This document shows, piece by piece, positions 63,059 to 64,000 of a DNA stretch of 64,000 bases. The DNA comes from Clostridium luticellarii (GTDB lineage: Bacteria > Bacillota > Clostridia > Clostridiales > Clostridiaceae): positions 28,820 through 92,819 of the forward strand of contig NZ_PVXP01000006.1 of assembly GCF_002995845.1 (NCBI RefSeq), written 5' to 3'. A program made the translations under genes and the position numbers. Position 1 is the stretch's first letter, and each line of letters begins with the position of its first letter. The notes under the pieces are model-generated. The model did not search any database. It was not told the origin of the DNA and saw only the letters and a program-made list of their open reading frames with translations.

Positions 63059-63886
63059 ATGGATTTATGGTTAAAAGAAAGTCAAATTGAAGATGCCGTT
63101 ATGACATATAGAGTCAAACAAACTTTGATCAGGGAAAAAACTGAGTATCAGGATTTAGCTATAGTGGATACATATAGTTTTGGGAGAATGCTTGTTCTAG
63201 ATGGAATAGTGCAAACTACTGTCAGGGATGAATATGTTTATCATGAGATGATAACCCATATACCTCTATTTACTCATCCAAATCCTAAAAAAGTGCTTGT
63301 AGTTGGAGGAGGGGACGGCGGTGCTGTAAAGGAGATTTTAAAGCATCCTACAGTGGAAAAAGTTGTGCTCTGCGAAATTGATGGAGAAGTTGTTAAGCAG
63401 TGCAAAAAATATCTTCCAGAAATAAGTTTTGCACTGGAGGATCCAAAATGTGAAATTTTTATTGGAGATGGAATAAAATACGTTCATGAACACAGGAACA
63501 GTTTTGATGTTGTAATAGTGGATTCCACAGATCCTTTTGGTGCCGCAGAAGGATTGTTTGGAGGAAGTTTTTATAAGGAAATATATGAGTGCCTGACAAA
63601 AGATGGAATATTCGTGGCTCAGACTGAAACCCCCTTTTATTTACCTGAGGTGGTAAGAGATGTTTATAAAGACGCAAAAGCTGTTTTCCCAATAACTAAA
63701 TTGTTTATGGCGGGTATACCAACTTATCCCAGTGGATTTTGGAGTTTTACGCTGGGTTCTAAAAGATATGATCCTCAGAAGGTGAATTTATCTTCCACAG
63801 CTGATATAAATACAAAATACTATACAAAAGAATTACACATAGCTTCGTTTGTACTTCCTAAATTCATAGAAGATCTGATTAGATAA
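63059..63886 (+). CDS. speE: Spermidine synthase
   Basis: 275 aa. N-terminal beta domain, then the Rossmann core with [16 protein letters not shown] (about 80-95), [18 protein letters not shown] and the active-site [20 protein letters not shown]. Transfers aminopropyl from decarboxylated SAM to putrescine. ATG 63059 follows CGGGGG (63047-63052); an earlier in-frame start at 63029 lacks a ribosome site. Transcribed alone from its own promoter to a terminator; with the SpeA-type gene it implies polyamine synthesis. Confidence 0.96.
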   Translation: MDLWLKESQIEDAVMTYRVKQTLIREKTEYQDLAIVDTYSFGRMLVLDGIVQTTVRDEYVYHEMITHIPLFTHPNPKKVLVVGGGDGGAVKEILKHPTVEKVVLCEIDGEVVKQCKKYLPEISFALEDPKCEIFIGDGIKYVHEHRNSFDVVIVDSTDPFGAAEGLFGGSFYKEIYECLTKDGIFVAQTETPFYLPEVVRDVYKDAKAVFPITKLFMAGIPTYPSGFWSFTLGSKRYDPQKVNLSSTADINTKYYTKELHIASFVLPKFIEDLIR

Positions 63887-63908
63887 TATATTTGATTTTG
63901 AATTTGAG

Positions 63909-63949
63909 AGCATATCTGAGAGTTTATTCATTGACCCAGATATGCTTTT
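63909..63949 (+). terminator. speE terminator
   Basis: AGCATATCTG (63909-63918) pairs perfectly with CAGATATGCT (63937-63946), then TTTTC. The last 50 bases of the window after it show nothing recognisable. Confidence 0.8.
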
Positions 63950-64000
63950 CCTTATTATATCTGAAAATTTTCTCTAAAAAAATTTAAAAATGACATATAT

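Overview
The window is low-GC, AGA/AGG- and ATA-rich DNA from an endospore-forming Firmicute, almost certainly a Clostridium sensu stricto species. Evidence: T-box-controlled thrS and pheST, an infC-rpmI-rplT operon, the sporulation genes ytxC and pdaA, collagen-like spore-surface proteins, and consensus TTGACA-17-TATAAT promoters with strong AGGAGG ribosome sites. The species cannot be fixed from sequence alone.

Layout. 0-4.6 kb: start of an aminotransferase (minus strand), then a four-gene ABC exporter and two-component operon ending in a strong terminator. 4.6-5.1 kb: minus-strand tRNA operon Val-(decayed Asp)-Phe-Gly-Cys with a perfect promoter. 5.2-15.3 kb: conserved translation block: ytxC, T-box/thrS, leader/infC-rpmI-rplT, an rRNA methyltransferase, T-box/pheS-pheT and zapA. 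15.4-26.6 kb: accessory island between zapA and the U32 peptidase gene. It holds four glycosyltransferase genes (one fused to a methyltransferase), a transferred-looking cassette of MocR regulator, B3/4-type editing protein and LysE exporter, a gene remnant, and two spore-surface-type proteins, one with 56 collagen triplets. 26.7-34.2 kb: U32/RlhA-like protein, MutS2, an FMN-dependent oxidoreductase, and a minus-strand arginine/lysine/ornithine decarboxylase.

34.5-59.6 kb: large plus-strand cell-surface polysaccharide locus. Phosphoglucomutase and GalU make UDP-glucose. A membrane FlaA1/PglF-type dehydratase and a WbpA/WbpB/WbpD/WbpI-like set make modified amino sugars. It also encodes four glycosyltransferases, two polymerase/ligase-like membrane proteins, two MurJ/MviN-type flippases and two acyltransferases. 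A priming sugar transferase plus a WecG/TagA enzyme close it. The aminotransferase needed between the WbpB and WbpD steps is absent.

59.6-64 kb: Rrf2 regulator with a palindromic operator, PdaA-type deacetylase, an orphan adenine-N6 DNA methyltransferase that strongly resembles Clostridioides difficile CamA (a sporulation-linked epigenetic enzyme), and spermidine synthase with its own promoter and terminator.

The strongest candidates for a second look are the CamA-like methyltransferase, the MocR/editing/exporter cassette, the decayed tRNA-Asp, probable AUA and AUC start codons, and the incomplete diacetamido-uronate pathway. Promoters, operators and starts were read by eye; family calls are from remembered motifs, not searches.
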